64,000 nucleotides of DNA from Adenanthera pavonina (taxonomy: Eukaryota > Streptophyta > Magnoliopsida > Fabales > Fabaceae), in contig JAIVEN010000001.1 of the NCBI GenBank assembly GCA_026686845.1, positions 30,186,001-30,250,000 on the forward strand, read 5' to 3'. The notes under the pieces were generated by a model. The model searched no databases. It had not been told where the DNA came from and saw nothing but the letters and a program-made list of their open reading frames with translations. Below are positions 1-12,179 of this stretch, piece by piece. A program made the position numbers and the translations under genes. The number at the start of each line of letters is the position of its first letter. Position 1 is the stretch's first letter.

Positions 1-367
1 ATTTTGAAGGACCACCAAGAACTGTTACAATGTAAAGCAAGCTGAAGTTCGTCTGATGGGCATCTAAATTCGAATGTTAAGCATGTTGACTTATTCAAAA
101 AAACACAATTTATCAGGAAATTCGTCTAATACACATCTAAAATGTGAATTTTAACTTTATAAACCTACAAAATGGATCCAGAAACTCAGATTTCTTGCCT
201 TCTTTTTCACCTTTTGACTGTTCCATTTTGGTGTGCTCCATTTTTCAGATTTATTGCCATTGAAACTTATGAGGAGCACCTGCAACTTAAATTAAACTTA
301 CTCCGATGCTAAAGTTAGAATTAAATCAATGTTAGGAATTCTAAAACAAATTTGTACAAGGATTTAC
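1..367 (-). other. Copia-1 post-pol non-coding region
   Basis: There is no reading frame here. It follows the pol stop of copia-1 on the minus strand. It carries at least two copies (about 41-64 and 117-138) of the GTTCGTCT-type motif that is otherwise concentrated in the U3 of this element's LTR. In copia-2 the same position holds a palindrome array and then an extra ORF, so an extra ORF may lie left of the window. Confidence 0.6.
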
Positions 368-2000
368 TTACAGTTCATTGGGATTTACCATACCCAATTC
401 TCTTTTGATTTTGCAATGCCTATCTTCTGAAAGAGACTTTGTCAAAATGTCAGCAACTTGATCTTCTGTAGGGATGTATTCTAATCTAATTTCTCATTTC
501 AGAACATGATCCCTTATGAAGTGTTGTCTAACTTCAATATGTTTTATCTTTGAATGCATGACTGGATTCTTTGTGATATTAATAGAACTTTGGTTGTCAC
601 ACATTATTAGTATTTCCTTCATTTTAGTCTCAAGATCGTCAAGCTGTTGTTTCATCCAGATGACTTGGGTACAATAGCTTCTAGCAGCAACATATTCAGC
701 TTCTGCCGTGGATAAGGCCACACTGTTTTGCTTCTTGCTAAACCATGAGACCAAGGATCCTCCAAGAAACTGACATGTTCCACTTGTACTTTTTCTGTCA
801 GTTTTGGATCCTGCAAAGTAAGCATCAGTGTGTCCTTTGAGATCTTCTCCATTGCCCTTTGGATACAAAAGAGCCATCTGTGATGTTCCAATAAGATATC
901 TGAAGATACATTTCACAGCAGTTGCATGGGTTTCTTTGGGACATGCCTGGAACCTTGCACACATACAGACACTGAACATGATGTCAGGTTTGCTGGTAGT
1001 TAGGTATAGTAGAGATCCAATCATTCTTCTATACTGAGTTATGTCAAACATTTTCCCCCTTCATCCATATCAAGCTTGGTTGCAATAGCCATAAGTGTTC
1101 CCATTGGCATAGCGTTTTCCATGCCCAACTTTTTCAGCAATTCCTTCATATACTTGGATTGATTGAGAAGGACACCATCATCATATTGCTTAGTTTGCAA
1201 TCCAAGGAAGAAGTTAAGCTCACCCATCATTGACATTTTGAATTCTCCCTGTATTAGCTTAGAAAAATTCTTGCAAAGAGATTCATTAGTAGCACCGAAT
1301 ATAATATCATCAACATAAATTTGAACAATAAGTAAATCTCTATTTTCTTTCTTAGTGAACAAAGTAGTATCTACTTTTCCTCTGTTAAACCCCTTTTCAA
1401 TTAGAAAATTACTTAACCTTTCATACTATGCTCTAGGGGCTTGCTTTAAATCGTAAAGGGCTTTCTTTAGTTTATGAATATGGTTTGGTTTTGTAGAGTC
1501 CTCAGAGCCTGGAGGTTGGTCTACATAAACTTCTTCCATGATATATCCATTAAGAAAAGCACTCTTTACATCCACTTCATATAACATTATATTCTTCATG
1601 CATGCTTATGCTAATAGAATTCTAATTGCTTCTAATCTAGCCACTGGAGCAAAGGTTTCTTCAAAATCAATACCTTCTTCTTGATTATATCCTTTAGCAA
1701 CCAGTCTTGCTTTATTTCTGATTATTAATCTAGATTCATCAGGTTTATTTCTAAAAACCCATTTAGTGCCAATGATAGGATGATTTTTGGGTCTAGGCAC
1801 TAAATCCTAAACCAGATTTCTTTCAAATTGATTCAATTCATCTTGCATAGCCAAAATCCAGTATTCATCATTTAAGGCTTCTTCAGTATACTTTGGTTCA
1901 ATTTGAGAAATGAAAGCACAGTTTATCATCTGATCTCTTAACTATTTTCTGGTTTTAACTTTCTCTTGAACATCCCCAATTACTTGATCAACAGGATGAT
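368..2000 (-). pseudogene. Copia-1 pol, reverse transcriptase and RNase H part
   Basis: This is the C-terminal half of the copia polyprotein, which makes cDNA from element RNA in cytoplasmic particles. The RT begins near 1990 with a conserved segment ending in PIIGTKWVFRNK (about 1800-1740). The catalytic YVDD lies at 1306-1317. RNase H follows with the DAYFAGSKTDRKSTSGT block and the STAEAEY block (about 700-820), and the frame runs to a stop at 368-370 after an ADILTK segment. Decay is clear. The Trp codon of the conserved APRAW segment is TAG at 1426-1428, a one-base shift lies near 1050 at a G/A run, and a stop splits the end near 494. The N-terminal neighbour is the integrase part. Confidence 0.9.
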
Positions 2001-3500
2001 TCATTTGATATCTCTAAGCTCTAGGGAGTTCTTGAGATATTTCTTCATTATTCTCATCTTCAAAATCTTTCTCCTGAATATCTTCCTTTATGTTAATAGA
2101 TTCAGATATTCTTGTAGGTTTAATTTTATCTTCTTCAGAAAGATCTAGGTTCTTAAAATTTGAAATAAGATCATCTCATCAGTGACATGATTAGAAACAA
2201 TTTTATTTTCAATAAACACAACATGCATAGATTCTGATACTAATTTAGACTTTTTATTAAAAACTCTATATGCTTCACTCCTACTAGAGTAGCCCAGAAA
2301 TATGCCTTCAACAGATTTGGCATCAAACTTATCCAAATTCTCCTTTCCATTGTTATGGATGAAGCACTTACAGCCGAATACATGTAGATGTGAGAGGTTT
2401 GGCTTTCTTCCTTTATACAGCTCATAAGGAGTCTTCCCAAGAATTGGTCTGATGTAGGTTCTGTTTATGATGTAAGTTACTGTGTTTACTACATCAGTCC
2501 AGAATACTTGAAAGAGTTCCTTTTCATTCAGCATTGCTCTTGTCATCTCTGCAATTGTTCTGTTCTTCCATTCCACCACTCCATTTTGTTGAGAAGTTCT
2601 TGGAGCTGAGAAGTTGTGATCAATTCCGTGCTCATCACAATACTCCAGGAAGTATGAATTTTCAAACTCTCCTCCATGATCAGACCTGATACATACAATA
2701 GAAATACCTTTCTTATTTTGCACTTTCTTAGCTAAGATTACAAATGCATCAAACGTATCGCTTTTAGAAGAAAGAAACAATGTCCAGGTAAATCTAGAGT
2801 AATCATCCACAATTACAAGAACATACAGATTTCCACCAATGCTCTTAACTCTAGATGGTCCTATCAGATCTATATGTAATAGTTACAGAGGTCTAGATGT
2901 GGTGACTATGTTTTTAGATTTAAATGCTGATTTAGTTTGTTTTGCTCTTAGGCATGCATCATATTCTTTGTCTTTTTCAAAAGAAATTTTTGGTAGGCCA
3001 GTGACTAACTCATTCTTGACCAGTTTTGATAGTTGATTCATATTAACATGTGCTAACCTTCTATGCCACAACCAACTATCATTATCCTGACTAATCAAAC
3101 ATACAAAATCTAAGGGAGGAAGTTCATCAAGATCAATAGTATAACAGTTACCATCCCTTTGAGCCTTGAGGATTACTTTGTGAACACTTTTTCAGATGAC
3201 CAGGCAGAACTTTGAGTCAAACAGTACCCAGTTTCCTTTGTCACATGTCTGACTCACGCTTAGCAAATTGTGGTTGAGGCCAATTACAAACAACACCTCT
3301 TCAATCGATGTTTCAAGATTCTTGCCTACAATGCAAATGCCAACTATTTTGCCTTATTGATCACCTCTAAAGGTTACCTTTTCTCCTTTCTTGTCCTAAG
3401 GGTGATGAACTTCTCCTTATCACCAGTCATATGACTTGAGTAGGCACTGTCCATATACCATTTATTACTCTTTCTAGCTTTAAGACAAGCCTCATCTTCC
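2001..3500 (-). pseudogene. Copia-1 pol, protease and integrase part
   Basis: The frame reads from an aspartic protease motif, DSAYSSHMTG at 3425-3454 (the usual DSG has become DSA), through a GAG-pre-integrase zinc-binding segment with LWHRRLAHVN (about 3070-3040), to the integrase core. The core shows DDYSRFTW, then RSDHGGEFEN, then SAPRTSQQNGVVEWKNRT, which supplies the D,D,E catalytic residues of retroviral-type integrases. Integrase joins element cDNA to chromosomal DNA. The frame is open from 2810 to 2145 but broken on both sides, with stops near 2880 and 3100 and a shift near 3370. Copia-2 has a matching protein, which supports the assignment. Confidence 0.88.
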
Positions 3501-3587
3501 TGATCACTGTTGGATGGGATTTCAGCTTCTTCTGATGTAAGTGTCATCAGACAAATGTTGGCAATCTCATCTTTATCATCTTCTTCT

Positions 3588-4594
3588 TCATCTGAGCTGT
3601 TGCCTCAGATTGATGAGATATATACTCTTTTCTTCTTGCCTTTGTCTGGAACTTTCTTTCTTTCTCTTGCTTCTTGAGGAATTGTGGACAATCCATTTGA
3701 TATGTCCTTGCTTGTTGCACTCGTAGCTAGTGACAGGTTCTTTTCCTTCTCTCTTGCTATCTCCAGCTGCTATTTTCTTGAAGAATTTCTTGTTGTAAAA
3801 TCTTCCAAATTTTCTGACCATCATAGTTAAAGTTTCTTCATCTAGCTCATCTCCATCGTCAGATTCTTCTTCTTTCTCCTCACCAGCTTTCAGAGCAAGA
3901 CCATTCTTCTTTCTGTCTTGTCCTGCCTCCTTGAGAGCCTCCATCTTTCCTTCATATTCTTTGAGGCTACTAAAGAGGGCTGTAACAGATGCCATTGATT
4001 CCCTTCTGGCTTTCTCTATTGCTATTACTTTGGGTTGCCATTCCAGAGGAAGAGCTTTGAGGATCTTTCTGACCTTTTCTGTTTGAGTGTACTCCTTGCC
4101 AAGACTTTTCAATTGATTCACGAGGAGGGTGAACCTCTTTTGCAGTTCTTTGACACTCTTTCCTTCAACCATTCTGAAGCTTTCGTATTCTCCTATGCAG
4201 GAGTTCAATTTATTTTTTTTAACTCCAGTGGTTCCTTCATAAGCGATTCAAGGGTGTCCCATATATCCTTGGCTGTGGAGCATTATAAGATCCTATAGAA
4301 TTCATCTTGATTCAATGCATTGACCAGGCAGTGTTTTGCTTTGAAGTTCAGCAAGACTCTTCTCCTATCTTCCTCATTCCATTCGGCCTCTAGTTTCTCT
4401 CTGTATTTCCCATCATCCTGCAATGTCATTGAGGCAAAATCTCCCTTCTGGATGATAGACCATATGTTTGGATCAATGGACTGGAGATAGATTTGTATTC
4501 TCATCTTCCAGTATCCATAGTACTCCCCACTGAAGCCAGGTGGTCTATTTGTATTGTTTCCCTCTGGTAGTATACTCTCTCCAAAGCCAGCCAT
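3588..4594 (-). pseudogene. Copia-1 gag
   Basis: Gag forms the particle that packages element RNA. The start at 4594 gives MAGFGESILPEGNNTNRPPG, 55 bases downstream of the LTR edge, and is shared with copia-2. A UBN2/DUF4219-like capsid region follows (YWKMRIQIYLQS, VNQLKSLGKEYTQTEKVRKIL), then an acidic linker, then a damaged zinc knuckle (SYECNKQGHIKWIVH) in which the first and last Cys of the CCHC box are lost. A stop at 4283-4285 and a one-base shift at the eight-T run 4213-4220 split the frame. The product cannot be made intact. Confidence 0.88.
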
Positions 4595-4634
4595 TGTTCT
4601 TCTCGGACTGTTAAATCCTTTGTTTGGAAATCCG

Positions 4635-4647
4635 GGCTCTGATACTA
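4635..4647 (-). other. Copia-1 primer binding site (tRNA-iMet type)
   Basis: On the minus strand this reads TAGTATCAGAGCC, one base different from the TGGTATCAGAGCC sequence complementary to the 3' end of initiator tRNA-Met, used by most plant copia elements. It sits two bases inside the LTR edge, which fixes the LTR boundary at 4650. Confidence 0.85.
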
Positions 4648-4649
4648 CT

Positions 4650-7262
4650 TGTTAGATATGCTGCCTTCCCAAGGGGGTCAATTTGGAAGATTAAAATTCT
4701 CTGCAAAATGTCAATAAAGTGAAGAAAGCAAAGGTGACAGTAAAACAAAGTATAAGTGAATAACAAGTAAAAGTAGTAATAGAGAAGGGAAGACACAGAT
4801 GTTTATCCTGGTTCGGTCTCTTGATCTTAACCTAAGTCCAGTCCTCAATCAACCACTTGAGATTTTCCACTATCTTGCAAGAATTCAGTGGGCTTCTTGC
4901 AAATACCACAGTACAGCTATGATACTCTGTTTTGAGAGCTCATACTTTCTCTCTTTGCACTCTAGCTAGGTGCTTCCCCAATCCCTTGTGATATCCCCTC
5001 ACAAGAAAATCTTCCTTCCAGATGAAGATAAGATTGTTTACAATGAATAAACTCTCTTAATCATAGTGTATATGAAAGTTGGAGTACATATATTGAAGTA
5101 TGAATGAGTAAGAGACTTTTAGTAAATGATTTGGCAGAGTTTCAGTATATACAAGGTTAAAAATCATTACTCATACCTTCAAATGATATATTTATAGATT
5201 TAGGTCTTAACTCTATGTTAGAGACAAAATCTATCCGTTGGAGAAGTTATCCAACGGTTACTCTGAAAAACTATCCGTTCACTAACCACATTTAATGCCC
5301 TTGACATTCAAAGTTTGAATTTTGGTTAGTCAACAGACAAATTTTGTAGAGACTGAAAGCTAAATACTTTAATGTTGAACATTCGAAGTTCGTCTATCAT
5401 GAAGCAAGGTTCAAATTTTCATCATTGAAAAATTTTTCTGTGTTGGAACATATGAATTTTCAAGTTAAAAGTACTTCTTAAATGTGTGAACAATAGTCCC
5501 ATATTGCTATAGTGCCTTCGAAATTCAAATTTTGATACCCAAAATTTATCTATTAGTGGGCAGTTCAATAAGGCACAATGGTTCATCTATTTGAAATTCA
5601 AATTTTCAAATTACAAAGTTTGTCTGTCGGAGAGGCCTCTTTTCAGATTTGTTCAAAGTTTGAATTTCTGAATACTATTATTCGTATGTCAACATATCAT
5701 CATAATAGACTCACAAACTTTGTTTCTGAAATTTGAATTTTCATGTTCAAAGTTCGTCTGTCAGTGAGCCATTTTGATACTCTTTCCAAACTCTGTTTTT
5801 AGATGAACTTTGACATATCCTCAGACGAATTTTTCATTTTCCATAAGTTGTATTTTATCTGAAATTCAAATTTTCAAAAGCCAAAGTTCATCTGTCAAAG
5901 AAGGCTCTTTTCAGACAAGATTCAAAATTTGAATTTCTGCAGTCAAAGTTCGTCTATTAGAGAAGGCTCATTTCAGACTTGTTTATTTCCAATACGAAAT
6001 TTGAACTTTCAAAGCCGAAGTTCAAATTTTCAAAATAGCATATCAGTATAAACGTTTCAAACTTTATCTGTTAGTGGGTGTTTTTCAAATATTCCATGGA
6101 TTAACATGAAATCATAGTTTTAAAACATCTTTTGCTAATTCAAAGTCTTTTACTCAATTTAAACATGGCTGTAGATTCTACATCTATTCTTGTGCTAGTT
6201 TTTCTTGAATTTCTCCACTTGAGATCATTTGTTCACCTTTGTTATCTTCTCTCCAAGCTCTAGAAAGTTGGATTGGAATCATCAAAACACTTGATTCAAC
6301 ATATACAATGATAAAATCGTTACTCACAACTTCAAATGATGTTATATTTATAGATTTAGGTCTTAACTATACGTTAGAGACAAAATCTATCCGTTGGAGA
6401 AGTTACCCAACAGTTACTCTGAAAAACTATCCATTGACCAACCGCATTTAATGCTTCTGACATTCAAAGTTCAAATTTTGGTTAGTCAACAGACGAATTT
6501 TGTAGAGACCAAAAGCTAAAGACTTCAACGTTAAATTTCAAAGTTCATCTGTTGTAAAGCAAAGTTCGAATTTTCATCATTGAGAAATTTTGTCTGTGTT
6601 GGAACATACGAATTTTCAAGTTAAAAATTCTTCTTAAAAGTGTAAACAGTAGTCCCAAATTGCTACAGTGCCTTCAAAGTTTGAATTTCAGTACCCAAAA
6701 TTCATCTATTAGTGGGCAGTTCAATGAGGCACAATAGTTCATCTTTTTGAAATTCAAATTTTCAAGATTCAAAGTTCATCTGTTAGAGAAAACTCTTATC
6801 AGAATTAGTTCAAAATTTGAATTTCTAAATACCAATATTAGTATGATAATAGATTGTCGTAACAGACTTGCAAGCTTTGTTTCTGAAATTCAAATTTTTA
6901 CAGTCAAAGTCCATCTATCAGAGAAGGGTCTTTTTAGACTTGTTCATTTTCAATTCAAAATTTGAATTTTCAAAGCCAAAGTTTGAATTTTTAAAATAAC
7001 AGATTAGTATTAACCTTTCAAACTTCATCTGTTGATGGGTGTTTTCAAATATTTCATCAATTAACATAGAATCATAGTTTTAAAATATCTTTTTGCCAAT
7101 TCAAAGTCTTTTACTCAATTTAAACACTGTTAGAGATTCTACATCTATTCTTGTGCTGGTTTTTCTTGAATTTTTTCACTTGAGATCTTTTGTGCACCTT
7201 TGATATCCTCTCTCCAAACTCTTGAAGGTTGGTTTGGAATCATCAAAATACTTGATTCAACA
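4650..7262 (-). repeat. Copia-1 5' LTR with doubled U3
   Basis: On the minus strand it starts TGTTGAATCAAG at 7262 and ends ...CTAACA at 4650, next to the PBS. A complete LTR would be 4650-6301. The segment 6302-7262 is a second, diverged copy of 5148-6301 and also ends TGATTCAACA. Both copies carry a TATA box near 5188-5197 and 6345-6355. The U3 is filled with copies of an AAAGTTCGTCTGTCAG-like motif alternating with AAATTCAAATTT-like tracts. Related solo LTRs lie at 36714-44058 and 51257-52744. Confidence 0.85.
5188..5197 (-). promoter_or_regulatory. Copia-1 LTR TATA box
   Basis: The minus strand reads CTATAAATATATC here, downstream of the motif array and upstream of the inferred transcript start. 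A matching sequence occurs in the second U3 copy near 6345-6355. It is assigned by position and consensus only. Confidence 0.55.
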
Positions 7263-9623
7263 CTATTTACCTCTGAATCAGTGGCATATGAAACTTAAAA
7301 CATAGACAATTTTATACATATAAACCACTGAATATTTGGAGCTTTGTACGATTTTATATTATCTTTTGAATTTTCCAGTACCTAACTTTTAGCTTTCATT
7401 TTTCCCATTCCTGCCCTGTTCTGAACCTTAACTTTGAAAAATCACCATTAATTGTATACAACTCCAAATGGTGTGAATTAGATGTCATTTTAAAGCTTGA
7501 ATGTCCTCTATTTGGTTTAAAAATTTCAAAAACCTAACCTCACATTAAATACAGAACAAGGATGAGCTAAACAGACGCATCTAGAAAATGCTCTGTTTCA
7601 ACCTATATTGCAAATTTCTTGCCAAAACCCATGCAAAAGAACTCATTTTGGCATGTAACTTTGTAGAATATAACTTCATATTCCAACATCCAGAACTGGA
7701 AATTATCATACATTTTCTACAACATGAACATCATATTCACTATTTTACAACTTCATATAAAACAAGACACAAATAACAATTCATATCATAACATGACAAC
7801 TTGTACATCAACAACTCATCATTTTCTTCTTCATGCCTTTTGCTCCTTCCTTAGCTCTTTTGCATTGATTCTTCCTAGCATGGTTAGTCATTGAAAGGGG
7901 GGTGAGATTCAAAGAATCTTAGTAGCAATCACCATTCATACAATCATATTATCACATTAAGCATATAATCATCATAAAATATCAAATGAATACTTTTAAA
8001 CATTTATGCCATAATATTTTACAAAAATTTTGACAGAGTTTCATTTTGTATTTTGGACATCTCGAGGTTTCTAAACCCCTTAATTAACTCAGCCAACATT
8101 CTCAAAGCATCCTCTTGGCTTTTCCTTTGAAAATCACATGACATTATAAGGCAAGAATAGGTAAATTGCTACCTTTGTGAACCCTCTTGGCTTTTCCTTT
8201 GGTTCCACCTATTTATACCACTTCCATAAGTTTCCTTAGGCATCCTCAAACTTATATACATCATCAATTAGCTACTAAAGCCACTATTCATAGGGCTCAC
8301 TCACAAAGTCTCATATAACCCTTGATTTTCCAATTAACTATCCTTATGCTTTAACTTGAAATCATTACTTGTTCTTAAGGTTTTGGGCCATGGAGAACCC
8401 ATTTTTGAGGTCTAATTTATGAAATTCCAACCCTCAATGGAACCTTAGTCTGACCAAAATTCATGGATAAAGAAGGAAAAATGATTTACTTTGTAATACA
8501 ACAAACTACTCCATGAAATCATGTTCTCTTGAATAGTTGATGATTTCTCCTAAGTTTGGCAAACCAAAACTCATTCCTTTCATGATTTAAGGTTTGGCCG
8601 AAATTCATCTTGAGAAGGGGAGGAAATATATTCCATGCAACTATCACCATCTACTTGAAATCATAAACTAGGATAGAAGGAATCACTTACCAATAACTTG
8701 AGCTTTGGATTTCTTGGAGTTCCTTCTCCTTCTTCCTCTCTTTTCTCTCTTTCTTTCTTGTGTTTTCTTGCTTTGCTTTTCTGTTTCAGACCTCACATCT
8801 GAAATGAAGAGAAAGGAGGGGTTAATTGCTTAATTAGCTCACTAATTGCATAATTAACTTTAATCACTTGTTTAACCAAAAGTCAACAACTTCCTTTACA
8901 AGTTTTTGGCATGCCTTCCATGAGAAGTCTTGGACCAAAAAAGCAAGCTGAAATGTCACGCACAAGAGAGCTTTGAGTGTCCCAAAATTGTTAAATTTTT
9001 TCTAATCTAGATATATCCTGAACCGGGTAATTTTTAACTGTATTGATAAAATTGCTTTTTATAGTAAATTAGCATTTTGGGGCTGCAGAACTATTCCAAT
9101 TTTATTCTTATATTTTCTTAATTATCCTGTCCCAAATGATATCTGTGTATGACCCATATCCTATCCCAGTTTCTTTTTAATTGTTCGTGGGGCCCACAGT
9201 TTGCTTTATCAGTTTACTTTTACTTTTGGACACTCGGCACTAATTATTTCTTTATCCTTGAGCATTAACCCTTAGTGCCACATACCATTGGACTTCTCTC
9301 ATCAAGGGCTTCATTTTGATAGTAATTTTTTATATTTAAAAAATAACCCCTGACTCAGGGTCAAATTATAATTTTTGAAATTTTTGGGTCATTAGGTGTA
9401 ATTTCCCCAAGACATTTCTAATGCTCATTTAACGTAATTTTTATGACTTTAGGGATATGGATGTCTTTTTCAAAATTTTTTGGGGGTAAAAATATAATTT
9501 TATCCTTTTTACATCCAATCGAGAAAAATAACCTCTTTACTCTTTTTCACGTAAAACGGTGTCTACCATTTTTGCACAATTCCTATGTATTTCTAGATAT
9601 TTTAGCTTTCTTGGGATGATACA
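7263..9623 (-). repeat. Gypsy-type LTR A, partial
   Basis: On the minus strand it starts TGTATCATCC at 9623, a decayed form of the TGTAACATCC start of its relatives. It shares with LTRs C, D, E and F the block resembling TATCTAGATATATCCTGAACCGG (about 9006-9028), the GAGATTC...GAATCTT palindrome (7903-7919) and the segment around GACATCTCGAGG (about 8057). The remaining part is missing at 7262, exactly where copia-1 ends, so copia-1 probably inserted into it. The small ORF at 7588-7776 is fortuitous. LTR A interrupts CACTA-1. Confidence 0.8.
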
Positions 9624-11940
9624 CATGGCATGAGGGTGAAAGAATTAAAGATGGAAAGCTTAGATATCCTATAGATTCTCCATAATGAAAATTAATTGAT
9701 CGTAACTATGAAGACGTCGGGCAAAAGATAGAAACCTACACCTTGCATTATCTACCGATGGAATGAAACCACATGGTATGCAAAGTAGTACCTATAGTAC
9801 ATGGCCTATGATTTTGGTGATTTATAACTTGCCACCATGACTATATATGAAGTGGAAATTTATGATGCTCTTTATGTTGATTTCTAGACCCAAATAACCT
9901 AGAAATGATATAAATGTATGCTTAACTCCACTAATTGAAGATTCGAAGCTATTGTGGGACAATGGTGTAGAGGTGTATGATGGGTATAAGAAGAAACCAT
10001 TCAATTTGAAAGCTATGCTATTTGGTACAATCAATGTTTTTCTAGTGTATGGTAATTTGTTTAGTTACAATATCAAAGGAGAGTTTGGATGCCTTATATA
10101 CAAAGAAAGCACACATTTCATTCGGTTGGACCATGGTAGGAAATTTGTCTTCCTCGGGCATCATAGATTTTCGCCCCTTGGATATCATTACAGGGGATGG
10201 AGAAAAGCCTTTCATGGGAATACAAAAGAAAAGAAAGAACCTGTGCCATTCAGTGGTAACAACTTCGAGAAACCTTTTGCAAGACACCTTGGGATGAGTG
10301 AGTGGAAGAAAATATCAATTTTCTTTGAACTGCCATATTGGAAGTCTTTGTATGCGAGATACTTCCTTGATGTGATGCATATAGAAAAAATGTATGTTAT
10401 AGCATCATTGGTACGTTACTCAATGTAAAAGGAAAGACCAAAGATGGCAAGAAAGTGAGGTTAGATTTGGTTGCTATGAGAATTAGGGGAGAATTGGCAC
10501 TGGTGAAGTAGAAATGACATACTTATCTACCTCTGGCAACTTATACGTTATGTAGAAAAAAGAAAATTGCTTTTTGTAAATTCCTTCATGAAGTTAAAGC
10601 TCCAAGGGGATACTCCTCAAATATCAGGAACCTTATATCTATAAAAGACTTGAAGCAAAAGGGTCTGAAGTCTCATGACTGCCATGTTCTAATGGAGTAT
10701 ATGATGTTAGTGGGTATATGATCCATCTTACCAAAATAGATGCAAGGGACAGTAATGAAACTATGTTTCTTCTTCAAGTCTATATGCAGCAAAGTCATTG
10801 ACCCTAGAAAGTTTCCCACATTGCAAAAATAAATTGTTGTCACTTTGTGTGAGCTTGAGATATATTTCCCATATTTATTCTTTGACATAATGGTTCACCT
10901 TATTAAGAAAAGATAGATGTTTGGCCCAACTTATTTGAGATAGATATACCCTATTGAGCGTTACATGAAGACATTGAAAAGGTATGTGAAAAATTGAAGT
11001 AGACTAAAGGGTTGTCTTGTTGAAAGGTACATAGCTAACGAAGTTGTTGAATTATGTATCGAATACTTATCGAATGTTGATAACATTGGGCTTCCGAAGT
11101 CTTGTCACTTGGGGAGAACACATGGAAAAGGGATTTGGGGAAGTGAAATAGTTAGTATCTTCAGGACACAGTTGGAGTAAGCTCACCTATATTTCATGTA
11201 CAACTCAAATGAGGTTGATGAATATGTGGAAATGCACAATGAGAGAATTAGAAGTTAGAACCTCAATAAGAATGAAGGTTGGATATCAGAAGAACACAAT
11301 TGGTTTTTTATAGATTGGTTGTGAAATCACATTATTTTAGAGCTGGGGAGGAATCTTGGTTTAGTTTCAAATAGGTTGAAATGGTTAGTTATAGGTCCAA
11401 GCATCTATATACTCTCTTACACTGGTTATCTCATCAATGGGTACACGTTCTATACAAAAAAACAAGAGGATAAGAGCATAATGCAAAACAGTCGTGTAAC
11501 TCTTATAGCTCATTCAATGCATATTTCAAGTGCCAAAGACCAAAACCCTATTTTTGCAAACATGTCATACTTTGGGGTAATTGAGCGCATATGGGAGTTA
11601 GATTTCATCTCATTCCAGGTACTTGTCTTTTGTTGTAAGTGGGTTGACAACAACAACGACCTTTAAGTTGATGATTCAGGGTTCATTCAAGAGGATCCTA
11701 ACAAGGAGAGGTATAAAAATTTTCCTTTTATTTTAGCATCCCAAGCTCAACAAGTGTTTTTTGTCCCTGATCCTGCTAATAAGAAGCGGTCTATTGTTAT
11801 GTTAATGAACAAAATAATTGAGGATAATGCTGAAGACTATCAAGATAAGGATATTAAAGATGATCCTTCCTACATGATATCACTTGATACTGATCTTGGT
11901 AGAGATGATGCTCTTTTATGTGAGAGATGACCATCAAGAA
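9624..11940 (+). pseudogene. TNP2-like transposase of CACTA-1
   Basis: TNP2 proteins cut and move CACTA elements in the nucleus. The reading begins with WHEGERIKDGKLRYPIDSP (9627-9685), the conserved segment that in this family precedes the catalytic core. ORF 9952-10428 gives LWDNGVEVYDGYKKKPFNLK and later YFLDVMHIEK, both typical TNP2 blocks. A DUF4218-like region follows (KSHDCHVLM near 10670, then blocks to about 11160). ORF 11376-11666 is a DUF4216-like domain with MSYFGVIERIWELD. A tail with QQVFFVPDPANKKRS lies near 11750. Many stops and frameshifts interrupt it. The N-terminal part is lost at the junction with LTR A. Confidence 0.85.
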
Positions 11941-12179
11941 GGTACTTGGATCATAAAGAAGGGACGAATTAGTCAATATCTAACAAAAAAGAGGAAAAGG
12001 TCTTCATATTTTTATATAATTTATTGTTTGTCTCAGTGTGAATTTTATTTCCTTCAACATGTATAATTTTTCATGTTTTATAGTTCTTTATCCATCTTTG
12101 ACATCTTATATGTTGGTTGGAATTTTATTGCCGGTAAATGACGTCCTTTTCTAATCATGATGATCATGGTGATGATAGT

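Larger units (their letters stand above)
1..7262 (-). mobile_element. Ty1/copia retrotransposon copia-1 (Sirevirus-like), 3' end outside window
   Basis: Read on the minus strand the order is 5' LTR, PBS, gag, protease, integrase, reverse transcriptase, RNase H. Integrase before RT is the copia arrangement. The long gag, the pol sequence style and a non-coding tract after pol suggest the Sirevirus (SIRE/Maximus) lineage; this is inference from family knowledge. The 3' LTR and PPT would lie left of base 1. Several stops and frameshifts make it non-autonomous now. It appears to be inserted in gypsy-type LTR A, whose remaining part starts directly at 7263. Confidence 0.9.
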
